DNA of 43,188 nucleotides from Fuerstiella sp. (lineage in GTDB: Bacteria; Planctomycetota; Planctomycetia; Planctomycetales; Planctomycetaceae): contig JAPYTO010000024.1 in assembly GCA_029941865.1 (NCBI GenBank), positions 1,297 through 44,484 on the forward strand, given 5' to 3'. The notes below the pieces were generated by a model. It saw only the letters and a list, made by a program, of their open reading frames with translations. It was not told the DNA's origin and made no database searches. This document shows positions 7,853-17,415 of the stretch, piece after piece. The position numbers and the translations under genes were made by a program. The number at the start of each line of letters is the position of its first letter. The stretch's first letter is position 1.

Positions 7853-9514
7853 ATGACTGATGCACCGAAATCAACGACCTTACTGGGACGAGTCAGGACG
7901 CGGTTGCAGATCGTGTCCGTGGCCAAAGCTTTGTATGTCGCCAGTGTTGCCGTGTTGGCTGCCGCCGTGGTGGCAGTGTTGCTGATTCGTCTGCTGGGGC
8001 TGATACCTCAGTCGCAGGAGCAACCGCTTTGGTTGCTCAGCATCCCGGCCGTCGCGGTGTTGCTGGCCGGAATCTTCCACCGCCGTGTGGAACAACAAAC
8101 GGCCGCTCGCGCGGTGGACGAACACGCCAGAACGAAAGATCTGTTTCTGACTCTGTCTTCGTTGTCGTCTTCGGCGGGTGAGTACCAGCCGTTGGTGACT
8201 TCATCTGCAGAACAACGCGCTGAACAGATCATCCCGGACGATGTTGTTCCGTTTCGGTTTGGTGGACGAGTTGCCAAAGTGGTCGCCGTTGCAGCCGCTT
8301 TTGCGCTGGCAGTGTTGTTGACGCCGCAACTGGATCCTTTTGGCAAGGTCGAAGCAGCGACCAGGACCGCGGATCAAAAGAAGGAAATAGAAGCCATCCA
8401 CAAGGAAGCTCTTTCCAGAGCTGATCGTTTGAAGAAGGAAGCGGAACGAGCGGATGAGGAATCCGGGGAAATTGAAGACCGGGTGAATGAGATGAAGTCT
8501 GACTTTCGCAATATGCAGCCGAAGAAGAAGGGTGCCAATACCAAAGTCCTGGACTCCCATCGCATGGATCTGGGCGACTTGTGGAAATCTGCCAGCAATG
8601 ATCAGTTGCGCCGCATGATGAATCAGCCCATTTCCAAACAACAGTTGGGTGGAACACGCAGTCAGAAAATGAATGAGTGGCTGAAGGATCTGCAGGAAGG
8701 CAATACGGAAAGTCTGCAGCAGGAGTTGAAAAAAGCTCGGCAGACAATGCAGGCAATGATGGAAGCGAAAGATCCCGAAGAACGAAAAAAACTTGCCAGT
8801 CAGTTGCAGCGAGAACTTCAGGATCTGCAGAAGTTTGCCAAAGATAAAGCGGGTTCAAAAGAGTTGGCGGCGGCGCTCAGCAAGGCGATGAAATCGTTAC
8901 AGGCGGCCAAAACTCCCGGCGAAAATCCTGAGCAAATGCAACTCAGCAAAGATGCCATGGAGGCGCTTAAACAGTCGCTTGCCCTTTCCGAAAAGGAAAT
9001 GGAACAGGTGGCTCAGGCTGCGAAAGATCTGAAAAAACTGGAAGATGCATTGAAGACTCTGCAGCAGGCTCAACAGTTAAATGACAAGGGCCAGCTTGAT
9101 GGTGCTAAGTGCGAGGGCTGTGAATCTCTTGAAGACTACGCCGAACTTTACGCCGCGATGATGGGTGAAGGTGCTGGCGAGGGAGACAAAGATGTCAACG
9201 ACGGCGGTGGTGGCGTTGGTCGCGGTGGCGAGTCCGCCGAAGACGACAGTGATCCGGAAGGTTACAAGAAGGAAAAGGACAAGCTTCAGATTCAGGCCGG
9301 CAAGATTCTGCTTTCGATCAAGACAAAAGAGTACGCCGAAGAACTGGACTTCGACCCGGAAAAGATGCGACAGTATCAGAAGAGCATTAGTTCCCTGAAG
9401 TCCAGCGTTCAGTCAGCCATTGATGCGGAAGAAATTCCGCCCGGCTATGTTGACGGCATCAAGGGCTACTTCGACAAGATCGAAGACGTGGATCCGAAGT
9501 TGAAAGCAAAGTAA
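7853..9514 (+). CDS. membrane-anchored coiled-coil protein, DUF4175-like
   Basis: A 553-residue protein. The N-terminal part has two close hydrophobic helices (about 27-47 and 60-75) and a third (about 143-160), leaving a long C-terminal domain. Residues about 170-420 are strongly helical and rich in Lys, Glu and Gln, typical of coiled coil (for example EALSRADRLKKEAERADEES). A CEGC pair follows near residue 422, then a glycine-rich acidic linker (about 435-465) and a conserved-looking tail (EYAEELDFDPEKMRQYQKSI). The layout recalls DUF4175-type proteins that often accompany MoxR/VWA gene sets in planctomycetes; this is a family-level resemblance, not a proven match. The start ATG 7853 has GGAG six bases upstream. 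The gene sits just ahead of the ABC-importer and MoxR clusters. Function is unknown. Confidence 0.85.
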   Translation: MTDAPKSTTLLGRVRTRLQIVSVAKALYVASVAVLAAAVVAVLLIRLLGLIPQSQEQPLWLLSIPAVAVLLAGIFHRRVEQQTAARAVDEHARTKDLFLTLSSLSSSAGEYQPLVTSSAEQRAEQIIPDDVVPFRFGGRVAKVVAVAAAFALAVLLTPQLDPFGKVEAATRTADQKKEIEAIHKEALSRADRLKKEAERADEESGEIEDRVNEMKSDFRNMQPKKKGANTKVLDSHRMDLGDLWKSASNDQLRRMMNQPISKQQLGGTRSQKMNEWLKDLQEGNTESLQQELKKARQTMQAMMEAKDPEERKKLASQLQRELQDLQKFAKDKAGSKELAAALSKAMKSLQAAKTPGENPEQMQLSKDAMEALKQSLALSEKEMEQVAQAAKDLKKLEDALKTLQQAQQLNDKGQLDGAKCEGCESLEDYAELYAAMMGEGAGEGDKDVNDGGGGVGRGGESAEDDSDPEGYKKEKDKLQIQAGKILLSIKTKEYAEELDFDPEKMRQYQKSISSLKSSVQSAIDAEEIPPGYVDGIKGYFDKIEDVDPKLKAK

Positions 9515-9546
9515 CTTCGGCAGTTTGAAAGGCATACATGTGACGG

Positions 9547-9630
9547 CGCTTGCGAGGGTCTCCCGACCCCGCACGCCATCGACCTGCGGTCAGCCAATGG
9601 GCGAGATCAGAGACCTGCCCCCAGCGCGCG
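9547..9630. repeat. GGTCTCCCGACC-family inverted repeat, copy 2
   Basis: A shorter, more diverged copy of the element at 1599-1744. The left arm has GGGTCTCCCGACCCCGCAC and the right arm GGGCGAGATCAGAGACCTG. It occupies most of the gap between the coiled-coil gene and the ABC importer and ends 27 bases before the next start codon, so it lies within or next to the leader of that operon. Confidence 0.75.
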
Positions 9631-9656
9631 AACTGTGCCCGACCTGAGAAGCTGAT

Positions 9657-10703
9657 ATGCTAAAGTCACGGTCTTCAATTGCTCTTGCCGCATTCTGTAT
9701 CTTCATTGTCGTGGCACTGACCGTTGTTCCTCCTGGTTCCACGAACTCAGGCACCAGCAGGCAGCAACTTGTCGTCTACTGCGCCCACGACGCGACTGAT
9801 GCAGAATTCGTTATCAGACGCTTTGAGGCACAGACGGGAATTTCCGTCGATGTGCGATTTGATGAGGAAGCCAACAAGTCGCTGGGGCTGACGAATCTGC
9901 TGATCGCGGAACAGGCGAATCCGCGTTGCGATGTGTTCTGGAACAACCAGACACTGGGCACCATTCGATTGATGGCAGAAGACGTGCTGCAGCCTTACAT
10001 CAGCACCAACGCTGATCGCATTCCTGACAACTTTCGGGATGTCGATGGCTACTGGACCGGATTTGCGGCGCGGTTGCGAGTGTATATCGTCAACACTGAT
10101 CACATGTCGGCAACAGAGAACGATGTCGCCGCGGTCCTGCAGGACGGTTCCCTGCGTCGAGTCGCGATTGCTCAGCCGTTGTTCGGCACAACGTTGTCAC
10201 ACTATTCGGTGTTGATGGATCAGTGGGGAATGGAACGTCTGAAACAGTGGCAAAGCTCTATTCACGAACGTGGCATTCGCGAAGTTCGTGGTAACTCGAT
10301 GACAAAGGATCTGGTTGCCGAGGGAATTTGCGATATCGGCTTCACTGATACAGACGACGCCTTTGCGGCCATTGATGATGGAAAGCCGGTGGAAATCGTG
10401 CCTGTTCGACTGGAGGATGGTCGGACAGTCTGCCTGCCTAATTCTGTGGCGCTGATCAAAGATTGCCCTCATCCAACGGCCGCGAAGAAGTTCATCGACT
10501 TTCTGTTGTCTGAAGAAACTGAGCTGTTGATGGCAAATTCATCCGCACGGCAGATACCGCTTGGTCCCGTGGACGATTCACTGTTGTCACCCGAACTGCT
10601 GCAACTGAAAAAATGGGCCGCCGACGGCGTGTCGTTGACTGGTGCTGCCAAAGTCAATCGGCAGGTTCTGGACTGGCTGACTGCGGAGTACACAGGGCGA
10701 TGA
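9657..10703 (+). CDS. ABC importer substrate-binding protein, iron(III)-type
   Basis: A 348-residue periplasmic binding protein. An N-terminal hydrophobic segment (IALAAFCIFIVVALTVV, about residues 8-24) serves as signal or anchor. The mature start QLVVYCAHDATDAEFVIRRF, followed by FEAQTGISVDVRF and later NPRCDVFWNNQ, fits the FbpA/AfuA-like ferric-ion and related binding proteins (type 2 fold), as does the C-terminal HPTAAKKFIDFLLSEETELL. The gene is followed directly by the permease (ATGA overlap) and the ATPase, completing an importer. Iron is the best guess for the substrate from family resemblance, but thiamine, phosphonate or other oxyanion ligands cannot be excluded because the ligand residues were not modelled. 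Confidence 0.9.
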   Translation: MLKSRSSIALAAFCIFIVVALTVVPPGSTNSGTSRQQLVVYCAHDATDAEFVIRRFEAQTGISVDVRFDEEANKSLGLTNLLIAEQANPRCDVFWNNQTLGTIRLMAEDVLQPYISTNADRIPDNFRDVDGYWTGFAARLRVYIVNTDHMSATENDVAAVLQDGSLRRVAIAQPLFGTTLSHYSVLMDQWGMERLKQWQSSIHERGIREVRGNSMTKDLVAEGICDIGFTDTDDAFAAIDDGKPVEIVPVRLEDGRTVCLPNSVALIKDCPHPTAAKKFIDFLLSEETELLMANSSARQIPLGPVDDSLLSPELLQLKKWAADGVSLTGAAKVNRQVLDWLTAEYTGR

Positions 10704-12139
10704 CGCTGGAAACCGCTCTGGCCTGGTCAATCGGTCGTTCGATGTTGGTCACGACCGTGGCGCTGCCAATGTCATTGGTGGTGTGGCGTTTGATCTCGGC
10801 CTGTCAGCGGTCTCGAAGAATTCATGGCCTTCTGGTCATTGCCGCACTGTTGCCGTTATTTGTACCGGACCTGCTGACCGGTTTCACTTATCGCATGACA
10901 TCAGCCCGGTTGATTCACAGCGAACTTGCCACGGAAATTCTGTACGCCGCCCTGCTTCTGTTTCGGATTATTGCGTTGCAGGTCGCCGTGCGAATGATCC
11001 TGCCGTCTTCAATGGTCAGCGCTGAAGCCCTGTACTCATGGAAGCTGGTGCAGGATGGCCGCGCAGGGTGGTGGTTGACATGGCTGAGACTTCAGGTTCA
11101 GGGTCCGCTGCGAACACCGCTGATTGCATGGATCGGCGGGGCACTGTTTTGTTTTCAGGAATTCGAAACGGCAGCGTTGTTGCAGATCGATCGCCATCCG
11201 ATCACATGGTCTGTGTGGCTGTTTGATGCTCATGCGGCTGGTGAACCGCTGTCGCGGTCGCTGTTATTCGTATCCGAAGCGATGGTGTTCCAAATCGTGC
11301 TGTTGCTGCCGCTCATTATACTGCTGCCACGCCGTGGTCTGCAGATTTCCACTGGCAACAGCTCGGTTGCGGCGTCAAAAAGCAGTCCGGCAGTGCAGGC
11401 GACTGCGGTGGGCGTCCTGTTCGCAGCACTCGGTGCATTCCTCATCTGGCCGTTGTGGGCTAACGGTGTCGAAGCGTTCCGCGGACTTCGCGCTCTGACA
11501 GGCCACAGTAATCTGGCGCTGCGATGTCAGCAGATTCTGTATTCCCTGCTGGCAGCGACTGTCGCTTCTGTTGGATCGTTACAGCTGGCTATTGGCGTCA
11601 GGGCAATCGGTCGCCAGTGGGTGACCCTGCTGGCTGTCGTCCCTGGACTTTGCGGGTCGCTGGTCGTCAGTCTTACGTTGCTGGCGGTGTTTCAGGTGCC
11701 TGTGCTGCACGCGGTTTATGATTCGTGGTTGCCGATGATCGTCGCGTCCACTCTGTGGATGTTACCCCGAGCATTGCTGCTGGTGCTGCTGCTGGAAGTT
11801 CTGAGTCCGCGCACGTCGATCCATTCGGCAAGTCTGTTATGCGTCGCCGGTGGGACCGCTGTTGTTCACGGCAGAAACCTTATCTGGCAGCTTGTGCGGG
11901 TCCGCTGGCTGATTGCGACGGTGGTGCTGGCACATTGGTGCTTCTGGGACGTGGCCGTGGCCTCCACGCTGCGGCCCGTCCGGTTCGAACCCATCGTCGT
12001 TCGGTTGTACAATGAAATGCACTATGGACGCATAGAATCACTCGCGGCCATCACGCTTTTGACATTGGTCATTCCAGCGGGGCTGATTTGCATCGCGGCT
12101 GTCGTCTGGAAACGGCTGCCTGAGGGCGACAAATTGTGA
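10700..12139 (+). CDS. ABC importer permease, fused two-unit type
   Basis: A 479-residue polytopic membrane protein with about a dozen hydrophobic segments, matching the FbpB-like class in which two permease halves are fused. The start at ATG 10700 overlaps the upstream stop as ATGA, indicating translational coupling; the frame runs upstream to 10613 but that part lies inside the binding-protein gene. A likely EAA-type coupling loop is visible in the first half around AEALYSWKLVQDG with WLRLQVQGPLRTPLIAWIG. The matching loop in the second half is weak. It should carry the substrate delivered by the 9657 product across the inner membrane, driven by the ATPase at 12240. Confidence 0.87.
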   Translation: MTLETALAWSIGRSMLVTTVALPMSLVVWRLISACQRSRRIHGLLVIAALLPLFVPDLLTGFTYRMTSARLIHSELATEILYAALLLFRIIALQVAVRMILPSSMVSAEALYSWKLVQDGRAGWWLTWLRLQVQGPLRTPLIAWIGGALFCFQEFETAALLQIDRHPITWSVWLFDAHAAGEPLSRSLLFVSEAMVFQIVLLLPLIILLPRRGLQISTGNSSVAASKSSPAVQATAVGVLFAALGAFLIWPLWANGVEAFRGLRALTGHSNLALRCQQILYSLLAATVASVGSLQLAIGVRAIGRQWVTLLAVVPGLCGSLVVSLTLLAVFQVPVLHAVYDSWLPMIVASTLWMLPRALLLVLLLEVLSPRTSIHSASLLCVAGGTAVVHGRNLIWQLVRVRWLIATVVLAHWCFWDVAVASTLRPVRFEPIVVRLYNEMHYGRIESLAAITLLTLVIPAGLICIAAVVWKRLPEGDKL

Positions 12140-12239
12140 CTGATCCCACCGTCGACAAAGGGTTGGCGGTGGCGGAGAAAATTCGTGTCAATTCATTCGT
12201 TTATTGCTACCCGGACAGATAGCACCGGAACATCCGAAA

Positions 12240-13235
12240 ATGGCTGATGTGTTGTGGGAACTGAAACATGTGGTGCTGGCCGGAGATCCCGGCAATCGAG
12301 TCGACGGCGTGTCGCTGACGGTCACCGACGGAGTCACTGCCGTCATCGGCTATTCGGGAGCAGGCAAAACGTCATTGCTGAATCTCCTGGCCGGGCTGGA
12401 TTCACCATCATCAGGCGTGATTTCAGGGTTGATCGAGCGCGACGAAGCTGGGCGAAAGAAAGCGTTTCCGCTGCCGTTGTATTGGGTTCCTCAGGATGGA
12501 GGGCTGTGGCCACAGTTGACAATTCGCCGTCACCTGGAAGTTGTTTCTGCTGCGGAACTGCGTGATCCTGCTGATTCGAGCGACGAAAGTCAGGAACTGA
12601 CAGACAAATTGCTGGCTCAGTTCGATCTGACTCATCGTCAGCAAGCGGTTCCGGGAACGTTGTCAAAGGGTGAGCAGTCACGCCTTTCTGTGGCCCGGGC
12701 GCTGGCGGCAAATCCCGCTGTGTTGGTGATGGATGAACCCCTCGCCCACGTGGATTCTGTCAGGCGGCCGCAGTATTGGCATGTCATTCGTGAACATTTA
12801 GACCGGACAGGTGCATCGCTGGTGTTTTCCACTCACGAACCGGAAGTTGTGATCCGTGAAGCGGAGTCGGTGGTTTGTCTTGATGAAGGGCGAGTTTTGT
12901 ACGCGGGGCCGACCGCTGAGTTGTACAATGATCCTCCGGACGCGGCGGCTGCTGGGTTTCTGGGTCCGATCAACTGGTTCGAAAAGGACGAACTGCCAAC
13001 ATGGCTTCCTCAACATTCCGGCTCAGAAAATGCAGTCCGTGTTCGGCCGGAAGCGCTGAAAGTGGAACCAGATGAGAATGGAGCGATGGAGATCCTGTCT
13101 TTTCGTTTCAGCGGAAGTTACGCTGAAACCGTCGTGAAAAATCTTAAATCGTTTGCGGTAAAAACCATCGTTCACCGACCATCGGGAAAAGTTCACGACC
13201 CGGGTCAACGCATTGTCATCAAAATCAATCTGTGA
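12240..13235 (+). CDS. ABC importer ATPase, iron/spermidine type
   Basis: A 331-residue nucleotide-binding subunit. Visible motifs are Walker A (GYSGAGKTS), the Q-loop region (YWVPQDGGLWPQLTIRRHLE), signature LSKGEQSRLS, Walker B (VLVMDEPLAHVD) and the switch histidine (VFSTHEPE). The C-terminal 80 residues (AVRVRPEALKV, then beta-rich) look like a TOBE-type regulatory domain, common in FbpC/PotA-like ATPases. ATG 12240 is chosen because the homologous part begins right there (MADVLWELKHV); TTG 12204 is an in-frame alternative. There is a 100-base gap after the permease. The stop overlaps the next start by one base. Confidence 0.9.
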   Translation: MADVLWELKHVVLAGDPGNRVDGVSLTVTDGVTAVIGYSGAGKTSLLNLLAGLDSPSSGVISGLIERDEAGRKKAFPLPLYWVPQDGGLWPQLTIRRHLEVVSAAELRDPADSSDESQELTDKLLAQFDLTHRQQAVPGTLSKGEQSRLSVARALAANPAVLVMDEPLAHVDSVRRPQYWHVIREHLDRTGASLVFSTHEPEVVIREAESVVCLDEGRVLYAGPTAELYNDPPDAAAAGFLGPINWFEKDELPTWLPQHSGSENAVRVRPEALKVEPDENGAMEILSFRFSGSYAETVVKNLKSFAVKTIVHRPSGKVHDPGQRIVIKINL

Positions 13236-14188
13236 TGTCTTTATTGTCATTAGCCAGTCGACTTGCTCAACCGCCCATACTCGGCGTGTTGATCGCAGCG
13301 ACTACCATTACGCTGCTTTCCGGATGTGTGGACTTCACGACGGACACGTTTCCGGTTTCGGAATTCACGACCTGGAAACTGCCCGCCGACGGGCCTCGCA
13401 TTCCAGCGCCGCGAGCCCTGTACGCTGACGAGAATGACACGGTGTACGCGCTGGATGATGCTGGCCGGGTGCTGGTCTATTCTTCGACGGGGGAAATACT
13501 GCAAACGTGGCACATGCCCGATTACGAAGCGGGTCGGCCGGAAGGAGTGATCAAATTGCTGGACGGTCGCATCGCTGTGGCCGACACGCACTACCACCGC
13601 GTGGTGTTCTTTCACCCGGACGGCACCGTCGAATCGATGCTGGGCGAAAAAGGAGTGGACGCAGGTCAGTTTGTTTATCCCGTGTCGATTGCTCAGGATC
13701 CAAGCGGCTTCATCTACGTCGGCGAGTACGGTGACAGGCAGCGAATTCAAAAGTTCGCAGCTGACGGCACCTTTATCACTCAGTTTGGTGAACACGGAAC
13801 CGGTCCCGGACAGTTTCAGCGTCCCAGCGGAATTGTGTGGAGCAACGGAACTATCTACGCTGTGGACGCCTTCAACAATCGAATTCAGGTGTTTAGTGAT
13901 TCGGGCGAGTTTCTGCGGATCGTTGAATTGTCAGACAATTTCGAGCCGTTCGAGTTTCCTTACGATGTTCGAGGCACGGCGGACGGCCGTTTGTACGTGA
14001 TCGAAAACAAAGCGGCTCGACTGACCGTTCTGAAGGAAGATGGGACCGTTCTTGGTCGCTATGGCCATCCCAGTCGAGGTCTGGACGGGTTCTTCAACCC
14101 CTGGAGCCTGACGGTGTTGTCGGACGGTCGCGTTTTGGTTGCGGATACCGGCAACCACAGGATTGTGGAACTGACAGTCGGAAAGTGA
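13235..14188 (+). CDS. NHL-repeat beta-propeller lipoprotein
   Basis: A 317-residue protein. A hydrophobic leader ends in a lipobox (TLLSGC), so membrane anchoring through lipid is likely. The rest consists of repeated NHL-type blades: GRIAVADTHYHRVVFFHPDG, GEKGVDAGQFVYPVSIAQDP, GEHGTGPGQFQRPSGIVW, GTIYAVDAFNNRIQVFSDSG and GRVLVADTGNHRIVEL, consistent with about six blades. Such propellers usually bind proteins or ligands rather than catalyse. The ATG overlaps the stop of the ABC ATPase by one base (a GTG three bases earlier is also possible), which ties it to the importer operon. A role as accessory binding or sensor component is inference. Only four bases separate it from the VWA-GATase gene. 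Confidence 0.88.
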   Translation: MSLLSLASRLAQPPILGVLIAATTITLLSGCVDFTTDTFPVSEFTTWKLPADGPRIPAPRALYADENDTVYALDDAGRVLVYSSTGEILQTWHMPDYEAGRPEGVIKLLDGRIAVADTHYHRVVFFHPDGTVESMLGEKGVDAGQFVYPVSIAQDPSGFIYVGEYGDRQRIQKFAADGTFITQFGEHGTGPGQFQRPSGIVWSNGTIYAVDAFNNRIQVFSDSGEFLRIVELSDNFEPFEFPYDVRGTADGRLYVIENKAARLTVLKEDGTVLGRYGHPSRGLDGFFNPWSLTVLSDGRVLVADTGNHRIVELTVGK

Positions 14189-14192
14189 TTCC

Positions 14193-17100
14193 ATGAAGTG
14201 GCTCACAACAACTTTGCAAAGAATCTTCCCGCCGCCCCGCAGAACTCTGCGCTGGACGGCCGCGATTCCATTGGTTGTATTTCTGGCAGTCTTCGCGTCG
14301 ACGATGCTTTTTCTGATGCTTACCAATCGCATCGATTTTCTTTATCCGTGGGCGTTCTGTCTTTTGGCCGTGACTCCGTGGATCTGGTGGATGCAGGCGG
14401 CGGGTTACTCCGGACTCACGGCGAGTCGTGGTAACATGGCTTTGCTGATTCGATTGACGATTGCCGGTCTGCTGGTGACGGTCCTGGCCATGCCCCGCGC
14501 CGTGAAAACCAGTGACGTTGTGTCGGTGATTTACAACGTCGATATTTCTGACTCGGTGAACGAAGCAAAGGACACGGCGCTGTCGATTGTGGCATCGACC
14601 GTTGCGGAAAAAAGGTTAACGGATGAGGCTGGATTGGTCGTCTTCGGACGCACGCCGGCTGTTGAATATCCACCACGGCAGACGTTTCCGTTTGAGAAAT
14701 ATCTGAATTCGCAGGTTGGCAAAGACGCAACCAATCTGCAGCAGTCGCTGTCACTGAGCCTGGCGATGCTGCCGGAGGAAAACCAGGGTCGCATTGTCCT
14801 GATCAGCGATGGCACGGCGACGGTTGGTGAGTTGAAGCAGGCAGTCGTCGAATTGCAGGCGCGGGGTGTTCAGGTGGATGTGCTGCCGATTGACTACGAG
14901 TATGACCAGGAAGTGCTGTTGGAACGACTTGACCTGCCGCGATTTGTCAGTGAAGGCGAAACGTATGAAGCGGCAACCGTGCTGACATCGCTGAAGGACG
15001 GATCCGGTACGCTGGTTCTCACGCAAAACGACGAAGAGCTGCACCGCATGCCGGTCGATTTTAGAGCCGGCAAGAACCGTTTTTCTGTTCCGATCAAGGT
15101 GGATGCGCCTGGCTACTACGAATACACGGCGCGCATTGAAGTGCCCGCGTCCAAAGACAGTCGTGTCGAAAACAACGAAGTCCGGAATTACCTCTACATT
15201 GACGGTCCCGGTCGAGTGCTGATCGTCACTGATCCCCAGGGCGACGCTAAGGAATGGAAATACGTTGAACAGGTGCTCAGACAGGGCGAGCGTGAAGTTC
15301 ACACGATGAACGCGCGAGAGTTTCCGCACGACCCGCTGCAGCTGATGCCATACGACGCGATCGTGTTTGCCAACGTACCGGCAGACGCATTCCTGGCGAC
15401 TCAGGTGCAGGCCGTTCACGATGCGGTGCGAAATCTTGGCATTGGCTTTGTCATGCTGGGTGGACCGAACAGCTTTGGTCCCGGCGGTTACCAGAACTCA
15501 CCCATCGAAGACTGCCTTCCGATTTCGATGGAGATCAGCAAAAAGAAAATTCTGCCTAAAGGTGCGCTGGTCATTATTCTGCATACCTGTGAATTTCCTC
15601 AGGGCAATACCTGGGCGAAGCGGATCACCAAAGAGGCGATTCGCGTGTTAAGTGCTGAAGATGAAGTGGGTGCGATCGGCTACAGCATGAACGGCGACGA
15701 GTGGATTTTTGAACTGACGCCAGCCAGCGAATACGACAAGATGGTGACCAGTGTCAACGCTGCTCAGATTGGCGATATGCCGGAATTCACCAGCACCATG
15801 AAGCTGGGGCTGGAAGGGCTGCTGAAGAGCGATGCGGCCAGTCGTCACATGATCATCATTTCGGACGGTGATCCGCCGATGCCACCACCGGAGATTCTGA
15901 AGGAGTTCCGGGATTCTCAGACGACGATCTCCACCGTCGCTGTTTTTCCGCACGACCCACGGGATGCTCAGGTGTTAAATGCGATCGCCAGTGCTACCGG
16001 TGGCCGCTTCTATTTTCCGTCAGATCCCAGGCAGCTGCCTTCGATCTTTATAAAGGAGGCAAAGACTCTGCGCCGCAGCCAGATTCAGAAGCGGACGTTC
16101 ACGCCCACGTTGGTGAACGACGATCCCGTCCTTCGTGATATTCGATCGCTGCCGCCGCTGCACGGATATGTCCTGACGTCAGAAAAGGAAGATCCCCGCG
16201 CCACGATCCTGTTGTCGGCTCCGCCCAAAGAGACAGATATGGTTGCCGATGACAGCGATGTGGATCCGATTCTGGCCGTCTGGCGTTATGGATTGGGAGC
16301 CACCGCTGCATTCACGTCGGATCTGACGGAAGACTGGGGTAAAGACTGGATTCGCTGGAACCAATTTCAGCAGCTGGTGACTCAGATGATGACACGAGTC
16401 AGCCGGGTTAAGGTTGATCAGTTTTTGCGAGTCTACACGTACGTCAATGGCAACGAAGGCGTTGTGGTCGTGGAAGACTTTCATCCGGAAGAGTCACTGC
16501 TGGACATGAACGTCACTGTCAGTTCGGGCGACGGCTTCCGATACTCCGGTGCCGTCCGCCAGATTGCACCGCGGCGCTATCAGGCGACCATTCCGCTGCA
16601 GGGCAAGGCCAGATACCAGGTGCAGATCTCGGCCGACAGTTCGGATCGCCAGGAGATCGCGTACGGTGGTTTTATCGTTTCGTATTCGCCCGAGTACCTG
16701 CGGTTTCAGGCGAATCCGATTGTGCTTCGCGAAATCGCAGAACAAACCGGTGGCGTGGAATTGGATCCGGAACTTGAATCACAGCAACTGGCCGAGCAGA
16801 TCTACGGTCGTCGTGTGAGTAAACGCAGCACACGGTCTGTGTTTGACTGGTTTCTCATGGCTCTGGCCTGCATGATTCCGCTCGATGTGGCCGTGCGGCG
16901 AGTTCAACTGGATTTTACATGGCTCAAGCGGATGTTCTCCCGGCGCAAAAATGAATCGACGGCTACCATGGGCGCTCTGCTGCAGAAAGCGGAATCGGTG
17001 CGGTCGACGATGACGGGACAGAAGTCGGAGATCACATCACGAAAGAAGACCGTCGAACGGCCCATGCAGCCGAGAGCCATACCGCCGCGTTCCAGCCAGA

Positions 17101-17234
17101 ACGCAGCCACAAAGACACAGCCGCAGGAGGCGACACCGTCCGCCGTGTCGGAACGACCAGTCGATGACGGCAGCACAACATCCCGATTGCTGGCCATGAA
17201 ACGTCAGCGGGAGGATGACGTGGAAGAGGAATAG
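14193..17234 (+). CDS. large VWA and glutamine-amidotransferase-like membrane protein
   Basis: A 1013-residue membrane protein. Hydrophobic segments near residues 23-43, 50-68 and 82-100 anchor the N terminus. A von Willebrand A region begins at about 108 with MIDAS residues Asp117, Ser119 and Ser121 (VIYNVDISDSVNEA). A class-I GATase-like fold follows at about 340-460 (GRVLIVTDPQGDAKEW, YDAIVFANVPADAF, GIGFVMLGGPNSFGPGGY); no catalytic Cys-His-Glu triad was confirmed, so it is probably non-enzymatic. A second VWA-like stretch contains HMIIISDGDPPMPPPEI. One more helix lies near 870 (FDWFLMALACMIPLDVAV), then a roughly 110-residue basic, probably disordered tail. The family accompanies MoxR/DUF58 sets in planctomycetes. 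It is probably a scaffold or sensor at the membrane; the partner is unknown. Confidence 0.88.
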   Translation: MKWLTTTLQRIFPPPRRTLRWTAAIPLVVFLAVFASTMLFLMLTNRIDFLYPWAFCLLAVTPWIWWMQAAGYSGLTASRGNMALLIRLTIAGLLVTVLAMPRAVKTSDVVSVIYNVDISDSVNEAKDTALSIVASTVAEKRLTDEAGLVVFGRTPAVEYPPRQTFPFEKYLNSQVGKDATNLQQSLSLSLAMLPEENQGRIVLISDGTATVGELKQAVVELQARGVQVDVLPIDYEYDQEVLLERLDLPRFVSEGETYEAATVLTSLKDGSGTLVLTQNDEELHRMPVDFRAGKNRFSVPIKVDAPGYYEYTARIEVPASKDSRVENNEVRNYLYIDGPGRVLIVTDPQGDAKEWKYVEQVLRQGEREVHTMNAREFPHDPLQLMPYDAIVFANVPADAFLATQVQAVHDAVRNLGIGFVMLGGPNSFGPGGYQNSPIEDCLPISMEISKKKILPKGALVIILHTCEFPQGNTWAKRITKEAIRVLSAEDEVGAIGYSMNGDEWIFELTPASEYDKMVTSVNAAQIGDMPEFTSTMKLGLEGLLKSDAASRHMIIISDGDPPMPPPEILKEFRDSQTTISTVAVFPHDPRDAQVLNAIASATGGRFYFPSDPRQLPSIFIKEAKTLRRSQIQKRTFTPTLVNDDPVLRDIRSLPPLHGYVLTSEKEDPRATILLSAPPKETDMVADDSDVDPILAVWRYGLGATAAFTSDLTEDWGKDWIRWNQFQQLVTQMMTRVSRVKVDQFLRVYTYVNGNEGVVVVEDFHPEESLLDMNVTVSSGDGFRYSGAVRQIAPRRYQATIPLQGKARYQVQISADSSDRQEIAYGGFIVSYSPEYLRFQANPIVLREIAEQTGGVELDPELESQQLAEQIYGRRVSKRSTRSVFDWFLMALACMIPLDVAVRRVQLDFTWLKRMFSRRKNESTATMGALLQKAESVRSTMTGQKSEITSRKKTVERPMQPRAIPPRSSQNAATKTQPQEATPSAVSERPVDDGSTTSRLLAMKRQREDDVEEE

Positions 17235-17241
17235 GGAACCT

Positions 17242-17274
17242 GAGCGACAGGGCGCTAGCCCGCTAGCCCTCGGT
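17242..17274. repeat. GCGACAGGGCGCTAGCC repeat
   Basis: The element begins GAGCGACAGGGCGCTAGCC, followed by a second CGCTAGCC and then CTCGGTC. It contains a GGGC/GCCC mini-palindrome. A related sequence lies inside the giant gene at 40475-40499. It resembles a short repeat dispersed in planctomycete genomes, judged from general knowledge and not searched. Confidence 0.55.
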
Positions 17275-17350
17275 CATACACGCAACAATAAAAAATATTG
17301 CAAGACGTACAGTATCGAACCGAGGACACGTGCAGGGGGCTGTTCTGAAT

Positions 17351-17415
17351 GTGTGCCACTGGCTCCGCCAGTGCCCTGTAAGAAAATGAAAACACTGGCA
17401 GAGCCAGTGGCACAC
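17351..17415. repeat. near-perfect 23-bp inverted repeat
   Basis: The left arm (17351-17373) and right arm (17393-17415) pair in 22 of 23 positions around a 19-base loop. The arm core is GTGCCACTGGCTCCGCCAGTG, read as two smaller palindromic halves (CACTGGC and GCCAGTG), so each arm can also fold alone. It lies in the 246-base gap between the VWA-GATase and MoxR genes, so it may mark a processing, attenuation or stability point inside the operon. No T-run follows. Confidence 0.85.

Noticed and set aside
14751..15419. 222-codon minus-strand open frame inside the VWA-GATase gene
   Set aside because: Opposite a gene with clear VWA and GATase-like motifs; no supporting features.
17351..17415. 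Strong inverted repeat considered as an intrinsic terminator
   Set aside because: No T-run follows on either strand, and each arm is itself palindromic, as in REP-type elements.
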